Below are positions 5,971 to 7,603 of a stretch of DNA of 7,603 nucleotides, in pieces. Below the pieces are notes generated by a model, which saw nothing but the letters and a program-made list of their open reading frames with translations, ran no database searches and was not told where the DNA came from. Both the position numbers and the translations under genes were made by a program. Every line of letters starts with the position of its first letter. Within the stretch, counting starts at the first letter, position 1. The stretch comes from Nitriliruptoraceae bacterium (GTDB lineage: Bacteria; Actinomycetota; Nitriliruptoria; Nitriliruptorales; Nitriliruptoraceae): positions 1 through 7,603 of the forward strand of contig SKLC01000245.1 in the NCBI GenBank assembly GCA_007123425.1. The letters run 5' to 3'.

Positions 5971-6041
5971 GGGTGTCTCTTCTCCTCAAGGGTTACGGAC
6001 ACGTGGGCCCGCACTTCCTCTCGTTCGTCGCAGCCGGCGCG

Positions 6042-6227
6042 TTACCAGCTGGACTTGGTGATGCCCGGCAGCTCGCCGGCGTGTGCCATCTCGCGGAAGC
6101 AGATCCGGCACAGCTTGAAGCGCTGGTAGACGGCGCGGGGCCGCCCGCAGCGGTCGCAGCGGGTGTAGCCGCGAACGTCGAACTTCGGCGTGCGCTTCGC
6201 GGCGGCGATCTTGGACTTCTTGGCCAT
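6042..6227 (-). CDS. rpsN: 30S ribosomal protein S14, zinc-binding type (type Z)
   Basis: S14 is a late-assembling protein of the 30S head, near S3 and S10. The 61-residue length and the pattern Cys24-x2-Cys27 ... Cys40-x2-Cys43 identify the short zinc-ribbon form, unlike the cysteine-free form of about 100 residues. Conserved parts are MAKKSKIAAAKRTPKF, RCDRCGRPRAVYQRFKLCRICFRE and the C-terminus ELPGITKSSW. The ATG at 6227 is preceded by AGGAG overlapping the end of rplE, about 11 bases upstream, which is rather long spacing. It is the only gene in the window ending in TAA. Many actinobacteria also carry a zinc-free S14 paralogue elsewhere under Zur control; that cannot be judged here. Confidence 0.98.
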   Translation of the reverse strand: MAKKSKIAAAKRTPKFDVRGYTRCDRCGRPRAVYQRFKLCRICFREMAHAGELPGITKSSW

Positions 6228-6235
6228 GGGTCAGG

Positions 6236-6808
6236 TCACTCCTGCGTGCCGGCGAACGGGAACCCGAACGCATCGAGCAGCGCCCGGCCGGCCTCGTTGC
6301 TGTCGGCCGTGGTCACGATGGTGACGTCCATCCCGCGGATGGCGTCGATGTCGTCGTAGAAGATCTCGGGGAACACCAGCTGCTCGGTGAACCCGAAGGT
6401 GTAGTTGCCGCGCCCGTCGAAGCTCTTGGGGTTCAGGCCCCGGAAGTCGCGCACGCGGGGCAGCACGACCGACAGCAGCCGGTCGAAGAACTCCCACATC
6501 CGGTCACCGCGCAGGGTCACCTTGACGCCGATGGGCATGCCCTCACGGACCTTGAAGCCGGCGATGGACTTGCGGGCCCGGTTCACGCGCGGCTTCTGGC
6601 CGGAGATGGTGGCCAGATCCTGCATCGCGTTCTCGAGTGCGCGGGAGTCGTTGACGGCCTCGCCCAGCCCGACGTTGAGCACGATCTTGTCGAGCTTGGG
6701 GATCTGCATCACGTTGTCCAGCCCCAGCTCCTCCTTGAGGCGCGGGGCGATCTCCTCGCGGTAGCGGTGCTTGAGCCGCGGGGACGGTGCGGTGGTGGTG
6801 CTGCTCAT
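6236..6808 (-). CDS. rplE: 50S ribosomal protein L5
   Basis: L5 binds 5S rRNA in the central protuberance and contacts the P-site tRNA. The product has 190 residues: a short S/T/P-rich head (1-10), then the conserved body with IPKLDKIVLNVGLGEA (37-51), ATISGQKP (66-73), a KSIAGFKVREGMPIG signature (80-94), RGLNPKSFDGRGNYTFG (123-139) and FPEIFYDDIDAIRGMD (146-161). The frame stays open far upstream through rplX, but the ATG at 6808 is chosen because the family begins here and GGAGAGAG precedes it with suitable spacing. The final codons CAG GAG TGA form the AGGAG ribosome binding site for rpsN, whose ATG lies 8 bases after the stop. Confidence 0.97.
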   Translation of the reverse strand: MSSTTTAPSPRLKHRYREEIAPRLKEELGLDNVMQIPKLDKIVLNVGLGEAVNDSRALENAMQDLATISGQKPRVNRARKSIAGFKVREGMPIGVKVTLRGDRMWEFFDRLLSVVLPRVRDFRGLNPKSFDGRGNYTFGFTEQLVFPEIFYDDIDAIRGMDVTIVTTADSNEAGRALLDAFGFPFAGTQE

Positions 6809-6953
6809 GTCTCTCTCCGGGGTGTGGGGTCCGACTCGCCCTCGCCGCCGAGTCCGCTGCGGGCTCGTCGGTGGCGTGGCGCAGATCCCGCGTCCAGCGG
6901 ACGGGCCGGGCCCTACCGGGTGGATGGTGTCGTGGCCGTCACGGCGCTGCGGC
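6809..6953 (-). promoter_or_regulatory. rplX-rplE intergenic region with inverted repeats (possible S8 control region)
   Basis: This 145-bp gap is long for the interior of an spc operon. It contains an exact 8-bp inverted repeat, gtccgctg at 6852-6859 and cagcggac at 6895-6902, with 35 bases between. A competing imperfect stem can form around the CCCGCAGCGG region on the mRNA strand. The rplE ribosome binding site (GGAGAGAG, 6818-6811) lies at the downstream end. In E. coli the feedback repressor S8 binds spc mRNA at the L5 initiation region, the same genic position. I cannot match the S8-binding core by eye, so a regulatory role is inferred from position and structure. No credible small ORF was seen here. 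Confidence 0.35.
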
Positions 6954-7283
6954 CTAGAAGGTGGCGTCGCACTTCTTGCAGCGCCGGACCTTGCTGCGGC
7001 GGTCGCCCTCGACCTCGTAGACGTAGCCCACGCGCGTGGCCTCGTCGCACGAGGGGCACACGGGCAGGACGTTGGAGATGTGCACGGCGGCCTCGGTCTC
7101 GATGATGCCGCCTTCCTGGGCACCTCGGCCGGGCGCCTGCACACGCTCGTGCTTGGTGACGTAGTTGACGCCCTCGACGAGCACGCGGTCACGGTCGGTG
7201 AAGATCTTCACGACGCGGCCGGCCTTGCCGGCATCCTTGCCCGCGATGACCTCTACCTGGTCGTCCTTGCGGATGCGACGCAT
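6954..7283 (-). CDS. rplX: 50S ribosomal protein L24 with C-terminal four-cysteine motif
   Basis: L24 is an early-assembly protein that binds 23S rRNA near the exit-tunnel rim. The 109-residue product fits the bacterial family. Residues 1-35 form the KOW-type beta domain (IRKDDQVEVIAGKDAGKAGR, then VVKIF). The middle matches the family at VEGVNYVTKHER, and HISNVLPVCPSC opens the C-terminal part. Cys76, Cys79, Cys102 and Cys105 make two C-x2-C pairs that could hold zinc; many L24 proteins keep these cysteines and others have lost them. The start is fixed by the GGAGGTG site and by abutment with the rplN stop. The gene ends in TAG and is followed by a 145-bp gap before rplE. Confidence 0.97.
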   Translation of the reverse strand: MRRIRKDDQVEVIAGKDAGKAGRVVKIFTDRDRVLVEGVNYVTKHERVQAPGRGAQEGGIIETEAAVHISNVLPVCPSCDEATRVGYVYEVEGDRRSKVRRCKKCDATF

Positions 7284-7603
7284 CTACAGCACCTCCGGGG
7301 CCAGCGAGACGATCTTCATGAACCGGCCCTCACGCAGCTCACGGGCGACGGGACCGAAGATGCGGGTCCCGCGGGGGCTGCCGTCGGGGCGGATGATCAC
7401 GCAGGCGTTCTCGTCGAAGCGGATGTAGGAACCGTCTGTGCGGCGGCGCTCCTTGGCGGTGCGCACGACGACGCAGCGCACGACCTCGCCCGCCTTGACG
7501 TTGGACTGCGGGATGGCCTGCTTGACGGTGCCGACGAACGTATCCCCGACCGACGCGTAGCGCCGCCCGGACCCGCCGAGCACGCGGATGCACAGCACCT
7601 CCC
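7284..7603 (-). CDS. rplN: 50S ribosomal protein L14 (5' end cut by window edge)
   Basis: L14 is a large-subunit protein at the subunit interface, contacting 23S rRNA and neighbouring L19. The frame is open to the window edge. The first visible codons read E-V-L-C-I-R-V-L-G-G, which matches the family from about residue 18, so roughly 17 N-terminal residues are missing and the full length would be about 122, the usual size. The GTG at 7598 is an internal valine codon, not the start. Family hallmarks are VVVRTAKERRR, DGSYIRFDENA, GTRIFGPVARELRE and the C-terminus MKIVSLAPEVL. The TAG stop directly abuts the rplX ATG with no spacer, and the last codons carry the rplX ribosome binding site, so translational coupling is likely. 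The identification is secure; only the start is unseen. Confidence 0.97.
   Translation of the reverse strand, partial: EVLCIRVLGGSGRRYASVGDTFVGTVKQAIPQSNVKAGEVVRCVVVRTAKERRRTDGSYIRFDENACVIIRPDGSPRGTRIFGPVARELREGRFMKIVSLAPEVL
7290..7296 (-). promoter_or_regulatory. Shine-Dalgarno of rplX, inside the rplN coding end
   Basis: On the minus strand GGAGGTG lies six bases before the rplX ATG. It is read as the P-E-V codons of the conserved L14 C-terminus (L-A-P-E-V-L-stop). The site both supports the ATG at 7283 as the L24 start and implies that L24 initiation occurs on mRNA being cleared by ribosomes terminating on L14. Confidence 0.8.

Noticed and set aside
5012..5989. An extended L6 reading frame starting at 5989
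   Set aside because: The extra 145 residues are an out-of-frame reading of rpsH; the L6 family start and ribosome binding site are at 5554.
5998..6014. A palindrome-like stretch around gtgggcccgcac in the rpsN-rpsH gap
   Set aside because: Only the gggccc core pairs, with no loop, and the flanks mismatch; it is not a convincing hairpin.
6236..7192. An extended L5 reading frame starting at 7192
   Set aside because: The extra part overlaps rplX in the wrong frame and crosses the intergenic gap; L5 begins at 6808.
7598..7598. GTG at 7598 as the L14 start
   Set aside because: It is the conserved internal valine of E-V-L-C-I-R-V; the frame is open to the window edge and about 17 residues lie outside.
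1..7603. A novel defence, mobile or biosynthetic system hidden in the window
   Set aside because: All coding capacity is accounted for by thirteen standard spc-operon genes. No terminal repeats, transposase, CRISPR repeats or unknown conserved protein were found.

Overview
The window is a segment of the spc ribosomal-protein operon of a high-GC bacterium, and every recognisable gene lies on the minus strand. Transcription therefore runs from the right edge (7603) to the left edge (1). In transcription order the genes are rplN (L14, 5' end cut by the window edge), rplX (L24), rplE (L5), rpsN (zinc-type S14), rpsH (S8), rplF (L6), rplR (L18), rpsE (S5), rpmD (L30), rplO (L15), secY, adk and map. 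The order, the high GC content, the 61-residue zinc-type S14 between L5 and S8, and the protein sequences point to an actinobacterium (Actinomycetota). The 217-residue adenylate kinase with a four-cysteine LID would fit a lineage outside the mycobacteria, but I cannot name a genus.

Right part (7603-3237): ten ribosomal-protein genes. Some are coupled very tightly. The rplN stop directly abuts the rplX start, rpsE and rpmD share one base (TGATG), and rpmD and rplO overlap as ATGA. Others are separated by unusually roomy gaps: rplX-rplE 145 bp, rplF-rplR 168 bp and rpsN-rpsH 71 bp. The first of these sits where the E. coli spc operon carries its S8 feedback site.

Middle (3236-3040): the rplO-secY gap is 197 bp. 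It holds a very strong 16-pair hairpin just after rplO and a TAGGCT -10-like element before secY. This suggests that the ribosomal-protein unit partly ends here and that secY-adk-map can be transcribed from its own promoter.

Left part (3039-1): secY (protein-export channel), adk (adenylate kinase, GTG start) and map (methionine aminopeptidase) are separated by gaps of about 95-100 bp, each with GC-rich inverted repeats. A composite motif, CGGTCG then GCCGTACCCTG, occurs both just before map and just after it (probably upstream of an off-window infA) and may be a repeated promoter. The last 110 bp after map hold that motif and a two-tier hairpin.

Functionally the genes supply large- and small-subunit proteins, the membrane channel that docks on ribosomes, an energy-charge enzyme, and the enzyme that trims N-terminal methionine from nascent chains. 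No mobile element, CRISPR array, tRNA, rRNA or unknown protein gene is visible, and no stretch above 300 bp lacks a gene. The coding content is ordinary housekeeping. The parts worth a second look are the structured intergenic gaps.
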